From positions 1 to 5,145 of the forward strand of contig RFGD01000382.1 of the NCBI GenBank assembly GCA_003696705.1: 5,145 nt of DNA, read 5' to 3'. The position numbers and the translations under genes are program-made. This document shows positions 1 through 5,145 of the stretch, one piece after another; positions within the stretch are counted from its first letter, which is position 1, and every line of letters starts with the position of its first letter. This DNA comes from Alphaproteobacteria bacterium (GTDB taxonomy: Bacteria; Pseudomonadota; Alphaproteobacteria; Rhodobacterales; Rhodobacteraceae). Under the pieces are notes generated by a model. It saw only the letters and a list, made by a program, of their open reading frames with translations, made no database searches and was not told where the DNA came from.

Positions 1-1
1 C

Positions 2-1753
2 CCGCTGCCCGCGCCATCCTTCCGATCCGTCCGCGCGCGCGCGGAGCGACCGGTCGACGTGAGGCCCGAACAGCTTGCCGAAACGCTGGCGGCACGGCCG
101 CGACGGCTCCAGATCGGGGCGCCCGAGGCAGAGGTCGAGGCCAAGGCGGCCGAAAATACCCCCCTGCCCCTTACCGAAAAGGTCGTCGTCGGCCCCGCGG
201 AAGGGGCGAAGGCGGGATCGATCGCCCGTGCCCTTGCCGCGCCTGCATCGGGCCCCGGAAGGTCCGGACCCGCAACGTCCGCCCCCGGGAAATCGGCGCC
301 GGCCGGCGGCGGAAAGATGGTCTTTGGCACCCCCGACGGCGCATTTGCCGATGCCGGCCGTGGCCGGCTTCTCCTCGTCATCATCGCCGGCCTTGTCGCG
401 ATTGCCGCGATCGTCGCCATATGGGCGTTGATGCGGCTGCCCGATGTCGGCTCGGCCGTGCCGCTCGACGACGACGCCGAGCCCGGGGTCGAAACGGCCA
501 TCCCGGTTCCGGTCCCGGCCGCGCCCCCCGAAGACGAGGACGCGCCGTCGAACGCGACGACACCGGCCGCGCCGCCGGTGTCGGGAACCCGCCTTGCCGC
601 CAAGTCGCCCGGCCTGACGGCGCCGGATTCAGACACGGCGCCCGGGGATGGCCCGGGTGGCGCGGTGCCGACCCTGCCTCGGGCGCGCTCGACCACACCC
701 GACGCCCCCAAGGTTGCCCGGTCGGACGACCGCGATACCGAGCCCGAACTCCCGCCGTCCGAAGCGACCGCCCCCGCCGCGTCGATGGCGGCCCGGGTGA
801 CGGCGCCCGGCAGCGCCGACACGTCTCCAGCCGTCGACACTGCGACGCCGGCACCCCCGGCGCCCGCCGGCCCGCCTGTGGTGGCGACGGCCGCCCCCGC
901 ACGGCGGCCGACAGCCCCGGCCATGGATGCGCTTGACGAGATCCGCGTTGCCACGGCCGAGCCCTTCCAGACAGGCGACGCGCCCGACGCCTTGTTCGAC
1001 GTGCCGGCGCAGACCGACACCGCGCCGCGCCACCGGGGTGTCCCGGCCCCGGCTGGCACGCGGTATGTCCTTGACGCAAGGGGGCTCATCGTCCCCACGG
1101 CCGAAGGCGTCGTGACACCCGATGGCATCCGCCTCGTCGCCGGACGCCCCGACCGGGTGCCGCCGCTTCGCCCCGGATCCGACAAGACGCCCGAGGGCCC
1201 CGACAGCTCGGACGAGGTCGCCGCCCCCGAAACCGACGTTGCATGGCTTGCCGCAGTGGCCCGGGCCACGCCAAGGCTTCGTCCCGACGCACTGACGACG
1301 GCTGAAGTTGCCGAGGCAGACGCCGAAACGCCGGTCCCGACGGCGGCCGAAGACGAAACGGCCGAGGGCGCCGAAGCGCTCGCGCTTGCGGAATCGCCGG
1401 TGCCAAGGCTTCGGCCTCGGGGCCTTCTGCCCGTGGTCAAGCTGGGCTCGCTTCCCACGACGACGGCGCCCTCATCGGGGCGGTCGGTTGCGCCGCCACT
1501 TCCCACCAAGGCTTCCGTCGCGCGGCGGGCAACCGTGGAAGGGGCGCTCGATCTCGGCCGGCTGTCGCTCATCGGCGTCTTCGGGCAACCGAACAACCGT
1601 CGCGCCGCCGTGCGCACGCCGACGGGCCGTATCCTGAAGGTCAAGGTCGGCGACCCGCTTGACGGCGGCAAGGTGACGGCCATCGGCGAAGGCGAGCTTC
1701 ACTACAAGAAGGGAAGTCGCGACCTGGTTCTGAAGATGCCGAATCTGCGATAG
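2..1753 (+). CDS. Membrane-anchored Ala/Pro-rich protein with PilP/GspC-like C-terminal domain (5' partial)
   Basis: No specific function can be assigned. The frame is open to the left edge, and the residues before the first possible start (GTG at 59) resemble the protein that follows, so the gene most likely begins outside the window. GTG 59 has only a distant GGAG (43-46, 12-nt spacer). Numbering from GTG 59 (564 residues): about 1-100 is an Ala/Pro-rich, probably cytoplasmic segment; 103-125 is one transmembrane helix (start LLLVIIAGLVAIAAI) preceded by RGR; about 127-490 is a low-complexity Ala/Pro/Thr/Asp-rich linker, presumably disordered and periplasmic, with recurrent RLRP-type motifs (PPLRP, PRLRP, VPRLRP). 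Residues 493-564 form a compact beta-rich domain (LSLIGVFGQP, RTPTGRILKVKVGDPL, VTAIGEGEL) resembling the C-terminal domain of PilP or the GspC homology region. In those families the domain links inner-membrane pilus or type II secretion parts to the outer-membrane secretin. From memory, Rhodobacterales relatives are long proteins often labelled only as hypothetical. The opposite-strand mgtE ends 9 bp after this stop. Confidence 0.72.
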   Translation, partial: PLPAPSFRSVRARAERPVDVRPEQLAETLAARPRRLQIGAPEAEVEAKAAENTPLPLTEKVVVGPAEGAKAGSIARALAAPASGPGRSGPATSAPGKSAPAGGGKMVFGTPDGAFADAGRGRLLLVIIAGLVAIAAIVAIWALMRLPDVGSAVPLDDDAEPGVETAIPVPVPAAPPEDEDAPSNATTPAAPPVSGTRLAAKSPGLTAPDSDTAPGDGPGGAVPTLPRARSTTPDAPKVARSDDRDTEPELPPSEATAPAASMAARVTAPGSADTSPAVDTATPAPPAPAGPPVVATAAPARRPTAPAMDALDEIRVATAEPFQTGDAPDALFDVPAQTDTAPRHRGVPAPAGTRYVLDARGLIVPTAEGVVTPDGIRLVAGRPDRVPPLRPGSDKTPEGPDSSDEVAAPETDVAWLAAVARATPRLRPDALTTAEVAEADAETPVPTAAEDETAEGAEALALAESPVPRLRPRGLLPVVKLGSLPTTTAPSSGRSVAPPLPTKASVARRATVEGALDLGRLSLIGVFGQPNNRRAAVRTPTGRILKVKVGDPLDGGKVTAIGEGELHYKKGSRDLVLKMPNLR

Positions 1754-1765
1754 GGCCGCGCCCTA
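1751..1765. terminator. Inverted repeat spanning both convergent stop codons; possible weak terminator
   Basis: TAGGGC (1751-1756), a CGC loop and GCCCTA (1760-1765) form a perfect 6-bp stem. The TAG of the upstream gene and the TAG of mgtE (read on the minus strand) are the two ends of the repeat and pair with each other. In plus-strand RNA the stem could extend by tandem G-A pairs (1749-1750 with 1766-1767) and three further pairs (1746-1748 with 1768-1770). No T-tract follows on either strand, so classical intrinsic termination is not supported. It may instead be a 3'-end stabilising hairpin or a by-product of compact convergent stops. Confidence 0.35.
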
Positions 1766-3166
1766 GAGCAAGAGCCAGCTGCCAAGCCCAAGGAAGGCCA
1801 GGAACCCGACCACATCCGTGACCGTCGTCACGAACGGCCCTGAGGCCAGCGCCGGGTCGATCCCCAGCTTGTCGAGAAGGATCGGCAGCGTCACGCCGGC
1901 AATCCCCGCCGCCATGAGCGTGAGCGTCATCGCAAGGGCGATCACGACGCCGATCATCGGCTGGCCGAACCACAACAGCGTCACGACGCCCATGATCGCC
2001 GCGAAGGCCGCGCCGTTTGCAAGACCGACCAGGAGTTCCCGACGCACGACGCGCCAGGCGTTGGCCGCGGTCAGATCCCGCGTGGCGATGGCGCGGACGG
2101 CAACCGTCATGGACTGTGTGCCGGCGTTTCCGCCCATCGAGGCGACGATGGGCATGAGCACCGCAAGCGCCACGATGGCCTGGATCGTGTCCGAGAAATG
2201 GTTGATGACCAGCGACGCCAGGATCGCGGTCAGAAGGTTGACGAACAACCACACGAACCGCTGGCGCGCGATCTCGAGCACGGTATCCGAGAGGCTTTCC
2301 TCGCCGCCGACACCGGCAAGAAGGAGGAGGTCCTCCTCGGCCTCTTCGTCGAGAACGGCCATGGCGTCGTCGATGGTGATGACACCGATGAGGCGTCCGT
2401 CCTCGTCGACGACCGGCGCGGTAATCATGTGATAGTGGTTGAAGAGATAGGCGACGTCTTCCTGGCTCTGCGTTGCCTTGATCGTCCTGATGTCCTCGTC
2501 GACGATGTCGCCAAGCGGCGTGTCGCGCTTCGAGGCCATGATCCGGCCAAGGGGCACAAGGCCGATCGGGCGCATCTTGGGATCGACAAGGATGACGTGA
2601 TAGAACTGCTCGGGAAGCTCCCTGGCCGCACGCATGAAATCGATCGTGTCGCCGACGGTCCAGTGGGTCGGCGCGATGACGAATTCGCGCTGCATGAGGC
2701 GCGCGGCCGATTCCTCGGGATAGGACAGCGCGTCCTCGACCGCGGCCCTGTCGGCAGCCGAAAGGGCGCGGAGGATCTCGATCTGCTGATCCTTTTCGAG
2801 ATCCTCGACCAGATCCACCAGATCGTCGGTTTCGAGTTCCCGCACCGCGTCGGCCACGACCGCCGGGGCAAGGTATTCGAGCACCTCTTCGCGGACGCCT
2901 TCCTCGAGTTCGGACAGCACCTCGCCGTCGATCTCGCGCCCCCAGAGCGACAGGAGCCGCGCCCGATCGTCCGAATCCATCTGTTCGAGGATGTCGGCGA
3001 CATCCGCCGGATGGAGCTCTTCCAGAAGGGCGATCAGGGCCTCGCGGTCACCGCGCTCCACGGCCTCGAGGACGGCCCCGCGCATCTCTCTCGCGCGTGC
3101 CTTTTCCGTCGCCGCGTCTTCGGCCGCCGGGTCGAGCACGTGAAGCTGATCGTCTCTCTCGCTCAT
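1763..3166 (-). CDS. mgtE: Magnesium transporter MgtE
   Basis: Homodimeric inner-membrane Mg2+ channel of the MgtE/SLC41 family, gated by cytoplasmic Mg2+ sensing. The product is 467 residues, close to the usual ~450. Domains in order: acidic N-terminal helical-repeat domain (about 30-150); two CBS domains (about 155-275, with VILVDPKMRPIGLVP and PVVDEDGRLIGVITIDD); an acidic connecting helix (EEAEEDL, 274-280); then five predicted transmembrane helices (about 304-323, 330-348, 377-400, 404-430, 442-466). The MGGNAGTQS signature is at 344-352 and a pore aspartate is at 451 (TTVTDVVGF), equivalent by position to D432 of the Thermus thermophilus protein. The start at 3166 (MSERDD) is preferred because AGGGAGG lies 5 nt upstream; the in-frame ATG at 3202 has no Shine-Dalgarno and would add an Arg-rich tail. 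It is transcribed divergently from guaD and convergently with the upstream protein gene. No truncation or missing key residue is seen. Confidence 0.96.
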   Translation of the reverse strand: MSERDDQLHVLDPAAEDAATEKARAREMRGAVLEAVERGDREALIALLEELHPADVADILEQMDSDDRARLLSLWGREIDGEVLSELEEGVREEVLEYLAPAVVADAVRELETDDLVDLVEDLEKDQQIEILRALSAADRAAVEDALSYPEESAARLMQREFVIAPTHWTVGDTIDFMRAARELPEQFYHVILVDPKMRPIGLVPLGRIMASKRDTPLGDIVDEDIRTIKATQSQEDVAYLFNHYHMITAPVVDEDGRLIGVITIDDAMAVLDEEAEEDLLLLAGVGGEESLSDTVLEIARQRFVWLFVNLLTAILASLVINHFSDTIQAIVALAVLMPIVASMGGNAGTQSMTVAVRAIATRDLTAANAWRVVRRELLVGLANGAAFAAIMGVVTLLWFGQPMIGVVIALAMTLTLMAAGIAGVTLPILLDKLGIDPALASGPFVTTVTDVVGFLAFLGLGSWLLL

Positions 3167-3171
3167 CCCTG

Positions 3172-3178
3172 CCTCCCT
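3172..3178 (-). promoter_or_regulatory. Ribosome binding site of mgtE (decides the start)
   Basis: The minus strand reads AGGGAGG followed by CAGGG and ATG, a near-perfect Shine-Dalgarno with a 5-nt spacer. This selects the start at 3166 over the in-frame ATG at 3202, whose upstream bases (CCAAGCCCCT) contain no such site. Confidence 0.8.
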
Positions 3179-3197
3179 TGCGCTCCGACACGCGCGC

Positions 3198-3224
3198 AAC
3201 ATAGGGGCTTGGCCCGGAAATCAA
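3198..3224 (-). promoter_or_regulatory. Tentative mgtE promoter
   Basis: On the minus strand, TTGATT (3219-3224) and TATGTT (3198-3203) each match four of six bases of the sigma-70 -35 and -10 boxes, but the 15-bp spacer is shorter than the usual 16-18. It lies in one of the few AT-containing patches upstream of mgtE and would give a leader of roughly 25-30 nt. The match is weak, and a promoter further upstream, before the terminator-like hairpin, is equally possible. Confidence 0.22.
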
Positions 3225-3236
3225 CAGCCGGTTCGG

Positions 3237-3263
3237 AAAAAAATGGCGCAAACGTCCGGCGCC
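3237..3263 (-). terminator. Intrinsic-terminator-like hairpin in the mgtE leader region
   Basis: Read on the minus strand: GGCGC (3263-3259), a 9-nt loop, GCGCC (3249-3245), one A and then seven T (3243-3237). The all-GC 5-bp stem plus T-run is the shape of a Rho-independent terminator, and the homopolymer stands out in such GC-rich DNA. It lies 70-97 nt upstream of the mgtE start and in the same direction. It could stop antisense transcription leaving guaD, end a short leader RNA, or act as an attenuator for mgtE. The stem is short, so strength is uncertain. Confidence 0.4.
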
Positions 3264-3289
3264 GTTCCCCCGCGCCCACGCGCCGCCCT

Positions 3290-3306
3290 TTCGGCAGGAT
3301 GCCGAA
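3290..3306. promoter_or_regulatory. 17-bp palindrome, candidate operator in the divergent mgtE/guaD region
   Basis: TTCGGCA-GGA-TGCCGAA is a perfect 7-bp inverted repeat with a 3-bp centre, 54 bp before the guaD start and 123 bp before the mgtE start. Its two-fold symmetry and position between divergent genes suit a binding site for a dimeric regulator. CTAATG (3311-3316) just downstream might serve as a poor -10 element for guaD, which would place the palindrome in the promoter spacer, but no convincing -35 is seen. As RNA it would also form a 7-bp hairpin with a 3-nt loop. The cognate protein is unknown. Confidence 0.35.
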
Positions 3307-3350
3307 CGCGCTAATGAGAAGCCCGCCCTGCGGCACGGAGCCACGCCATC

Positions 3351-3357
3351 GGGGGAG
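3351..3357 (+). promoter_or_regulatory. Ribosome binding site of guaD
   Basis: GGGGGAG lies just upstream of the ATG at 3361, with only 3 nt (AAG) between the GGAG core and the start codon. The spacing is tight but plausible, and it supports ATG 3361 as the start. Confidence 0.6.
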
Positions 3358-3360
3358 AAG

Positions 3361-4662
3361 ATGACCGAAATCCTTCTGGGGCAAACCCTGTCCTTTGCGG
3401 CCGACCCGTTCAGCGAAGGCCCCCGCGCCGCCCGGCACGAACGTCGCGGCGCCGTGGCGATTGCGGAGGGCGTGATCCGGGACGTCGGTCGGGCCGAGGA
3501 GGTGCGCGCGCGGCATCCGGGGGCAAGGGTCACCGACCTTGGCGATGCGCTTCTGTCGGCCGGCTTTGTCGACGCCCATGTCCACTATCCCCAGACCGCC
3601 ATCATCGCCAGCTGGGGCAAGCGCCTGATCGACTGGCTCGAGACCTACACATTTCCGGAAGAAATGCGCTTTGGCGATCCCGCCCATGCCCGGGCCATCG
3701 CGGAACGCTACCTCGACATCGTGCTCGCCCATGGCACGACGACGGTGGCGAGCTACTGCACCAGCCACCCGGAAAGCGTCGACGCCTTCTTCGAGGCGGC
3801 GGCGGCGCGCAACATGCGCGTTGCCGCGGGCAAGACCTGCATGGACCGCAATGCACCGGCGGCACTTCTCGACACGCCCCGACGCGCCTACGACGAAAGC
3901 CTCGCGCTCTTGCGGCGCTGGCATGGCCGGGGCCGGGCCGAATATGTCATCACGCCCCGCTTTGCGCCCACCTCGACGCCCGAACAGCTCGAGGCGCTCG
4001 GGGCACTCTGGGCCGCGCATCCCGACTGTCTCATGCAGACGCACCTCTCCGAACAGCTCGAGGAGATCGCCTGGGTCCGTACGCTCTTTCCGGACGCGCG
4101 CGACTATCTGGGCGTTTACGAGCGCTTCGGCCTTCTGGGCCCCCGGGCCGTCTATGGCCATGCCATCCACCTGACCGAGCGCGAAATCGCACGCCTTTCC
4201 GAGGTCGGCGCCGCGCTCGTCCACTGTCCGACGTCGAACACGTTCATCGGGTCGGGGCTCTTCGACCTTGCCGGGCTGGCCGGTGCCGGCCCGCGCATCG
4301 GGCTCGCCACGGATACCGGCGGTGGCTCGTCCTTCTCGATGCTGCGCACCATGGCCGCCGCCTACGAGATCGGCCAGCTCCGGGGACATGCACCACACCC
4401 GGCCGAGCTCTGGTGGCTCGCCACCGAAGGTTCGGCGCGGGCGCTGCGCATGGATGACCGCATCGGCAACCTTGTCCCGGGCCGAGAGGCCGACATCATC
4501 GCCATCGACCTGCGTTCGACACCGGCGATCGCGCAGCGCGCCGACCGGGCCGACGACTTCTGGGAAATGCTGTTTCCGACCATCATGATGGGCGACGATC
4601 GCGCCATCCGTACCGTGCGGGTGGCCGGCGTCGAGCCACGAACGGCGGCGTCGGGCGCCTAG
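3361..4662 (+). CDS. guaD: Guanine deaminase
   Basis: Zinc-dependent amidohydrolase that hydrolyses guanine to xanthine and ammonia in the cytoplasm, the step that feeds guanine into xanthine oxidation and purine nitrogen use. The product is 433 residues, normal for the family. A short N-terminal beta part (1-67) leads into the TIM-barrel core and a C-terminal beta segment (NLVPGREADIIAIDL, 370-384). Metal ligands: H73 and H75 (GFVDAHVHYPQ), H228 (MQTHLSE), H267 (VYGHAIH) and D318 (ATDTGGGSSFSML). E231 is the expected proton shuttle. The 39- and 51-residue gaps between H228, H267 and D318 equal those between H240, H279 and D330 as I recall them for human guanine deaminase. Q78, the PRF triad at 199-201 and the GKTCMDRNAP motif (157-166) fit guanine contacts and separate it from generic atrazine/cytosine-type amidohydrolases. 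No purine transport or xanthine dehydrogenase gene lies in the window, so it appears to have its own transcription unit. Its stop overlaps that of the following convergent gene. Confidence 0.95.
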   Translation: MTEILLGQTLSFAADPFSEGPRAARHERRGAVAIAEGVIRDVGRAEEVRARHPGARVTDLGDALLSAGFVDAHVHYPQTAIIASWGKRLIDWLETYTFPEEMRFGDPAHARAIAERYLDIVLAHGTTTVASYCTSHPESVDAFFEAAAARNMRVAAGKTCMDRNAPAALLDTPRRAYDESLALLRRWHGRGRAEYVITPRFAPTSTPEQLEALGALWAAHPDCLMQTHLSEQLEEIAWVRTLFPDARDYLGVYERFGLLGPRAVYGHAIHLTEREIARLSEVGAALVHCPTSNTFIGSGLFDLAGLAGAGPRIGLATDTGGGSSFSMLRTMAAAYEIGQLRGHAPHPAELWWLATEGSARALRMDDRIGNLVPGREADIIAIDLRSTPAIAQRADRADDFWEMLFPTIMMGDDRAIRTVRVAGVEPRTAASGA

Positions 4663-4668
4663 CCGTTC
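4640..4668. terminator. Long hairpin over the overlapping convergent stop codons; candidate bidirectional terminator
   Basis: GAACGGC (4640-4646) pairs with GCCGTTC (4662-4668). Stacked inside it, GGCG (4647-4650) pairs with CGCC (4656-4659) around a TCGGG loop, leaving a 2-nt TA bulge (4660-4661). The result is 11 pairs, nearly all GC. The structure encloses the 4-bp CTAG (4659-4662) that supplies the stop codons of both guaD and the opposite-strand phosphatase gene. There is no T-tract on either side, so it is not a canonical intrinsic terminator. It could help termination or protect 3' ends of both messages. Confidence 0.45.
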
Positions 4669-5145
4669 CGTTCGCCCCCCTGGAGGATGCGCATCGCGGC
4701 GGCGTGAACGTCCCGGTTCGCCGCCGCCAGGATACGACCGCCCCCGCCCGCAGGCCCGCCGTCCCAGGTCGTCACGATGCCGCCTGCGGCCTCGATCAGG
4801 GCGATCGGCGCCTGCACGTCATAGGTGTGAAGTCCGGCCTCGACCACAAGATCGATCTGGCCCAGGGCAACAAGCGCATAGGCGTAACCGTCGAAGCCGA
4901 ACCGCGTCAGGCGGACGGCCGAGGAGAGGGCCTCGAAACGCGCACGCTCTGCGGGGGTCCCGACCTCTGGGAAGGTCGAGAAGAGGATCGCCTCGGACAG
5001 AGGGCGCGCCCTGCGCGTCGCCAGGGGACCTGCCCCTTGCGGGCCCTCGAATCCGGCCTTTCCGAAGCCGCCCCAGAACCGTTCGCCGATATAGGGCTGG
5101 TCGACGATCCCGAACACGGCGCGGTCGGCGACCGTCGCCGCGATC
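4659..5145 (-). CDS. Inositol monophosphatase family protein, HisN-like (N-terminal part beyond window)
   Basis: C-terminal 162 residues of a Mg2+-dependent phosphatase of the inositol-monophosphatase superfamily. The frame stays open to the right edge; GTG at 5117 is not credible as the start because the codons before it (IAATVADRAV) continue the typical strand leading to FGIVDQPYIGERFWGG. The family's second signature is present as YDVQAPIALIEAAGG (4779-4823), with the metal-binding Asp encoded at 4818-4820. The usual Trp of the WD motif is Tyr, as in many HisN-type histidinol-phosphatases. RFGFDGYAYALVALGQIDLVVEAGL, counted in two parts as RFGFDGYAYAL plus the VEAGL end, is also HisN-like. 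The first signature (metal-binding DPIDGT region) lies outside the window. Possible substrates are histidinol phosphate, inositol phosphate or a bisphosphate nucleotide; the available part cannot decide. It ends tail-to-tail with guaD, sharing 4 bp, and no functional link to guaD is evident. Confidence 0.88.
   Translation of the reverse strand, partial: IAATVADRAVFGIVDQPYIGERFWGGFGKAGFEGPQGAGPLATRRARPLSEAILFSTFPEVGTPAERARFEALSSAVRLTRFGFDGYAYALVALGQIDLVVEAGLHTYDVQAPIALIEAAGGIVTTWDGGPAGGGGRILAAANRDVHAAAMRILQGGERNG

Noticed and set aside
59..61. GTG at 59 as the true start of the first gene
   Set aside because: The frame is open to the window edge with protein-like sequence before it, and the nearest GGAG is 12 nt away. 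A start outside the window is more likely, although GTG 59 cannot be fully excluded.
381..1079. Minus-strand and alternate-frame open frames across the first gene
   Set aside because: Their products are Arg-rich and of low complexity, as expected from reading Ala/Pro-coding GC-rich DNA in other frames. The plus-strand frame has a transmembrane segment and a folded C-terminal domain, which supports it as the real gene.
3167..3202. Upstream in-frame ATG at 3202 as the mgtE start, adding 12 residues
   Set aside because: No Shine-Dalgarno precedes it, whereas the ATG at 3166 has AGGGAGG at ideal spacing. The added segment is also unlike the acidic MgtE N-terminus.
3167..3360. A small gene or RNA gene in the divergent intergenic region
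   Set aside because: No short open frame with a ribosome binding site and no tRNA-like or known riboswitch layout was recognised. Only the palindrome and the terminator-like hairpin stand out.
2198..3364. 388-codon open frame on the plus strand, antisense to mgtE
   Set aside because: It lies opposite a fully convincing MgtE gene, has no recognisable domain, and long antisense open frames are expected in DNA this GC-rich. The coding signal belongs to the minus strand.
3163..4398. 411-codon open frame on the minus strand, antisense to guaD and running into the mgtE leader
   Set aside because: It overlaps a guanine deaminase with intact active-site residues, and its own translation is Arg/Gly-rich without family motifs. 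It is a GC-driven shadow.
1..5145. Mobile element, CRISPR array, defence cluster or other novel multi-gene system
   Set aside because: No transposase, terminal inverted repeats, spaced direct repeats or clustered unknown genes are present. Three of the four genes belong to well-known housekeeping families and base composition is uniform.

Overview
The window is very GC-rich chromosomal DNA, with coding regions that prefer G/C at the third codon position. The protein families together suggest an alphaproteobacterium, most likely of the Rhodobacterales (Paracoccaceae/Roseobacteraceae). That placement rests on recalled protein style: a long Ala/Pro-rich single-span protein with a short beta-rich C-terminal domain, an acidic CBS-type MgtE, a bacterial guanine deaminase and a HisN-like phosphatase. 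No search was run.

The layout is four protein genes in strictly alternating orientation (+, -, +, -), with almost no non-coding DNA except one divergent region. (1) From the left edge to 1753 (+) is the 3' part of a membrane-anchored protein. It has one transmembrane helix, a disordered Ala/Pro/Asp-rich linker of about 365 residues and a C-terminal PilP/GspC-like domain. Its reading frame is open to the window edge, so the start is probably missing. (2) At 1763-3166 (-) is a complete MgtE-type Mg2+ channel/transporter. A good Shine-Dalgarno sequence places its start at 3166, not at the further upstream ATG at 3202. (3) At 3361-4662 (+) is a complete guanine deaminase (guaD) with all expected metal ligands and substrate-contact residues. 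(4) From 4659 past the right edge (-) is the C-terminal part of an inositol-monophosphatase-family enzyme, closest in style to HisN-type histidinol-phosphatases.

The two convergent junctions are extremely compact. The first pair of stop codons is 9 bp apart and the two stops form the ends of a 15-bp inverted repeat. The second pair of stops overlaps within a single CTAG, enclosed in an 11-bp interrupted hairpin. The divergent mgtE/guaD region (3167-3360) holds a 17-bp palindrome and, on the mgtE strand, a short GC hairpin followed by seven T, which looks like an intrinsic terminator in the mgtE leader.

The genes do not form an operon or an evident joint pathway: surface or envelope assembly (tentative), Mg2+ uptake, purine salvage/catabolism and a small-molecule phosphatase. 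I see no mobile element, CRISPR array, RNA gene or defence system. The content is ordinary core-type genome, and the points most worth checking are the regulatory structures between genes.
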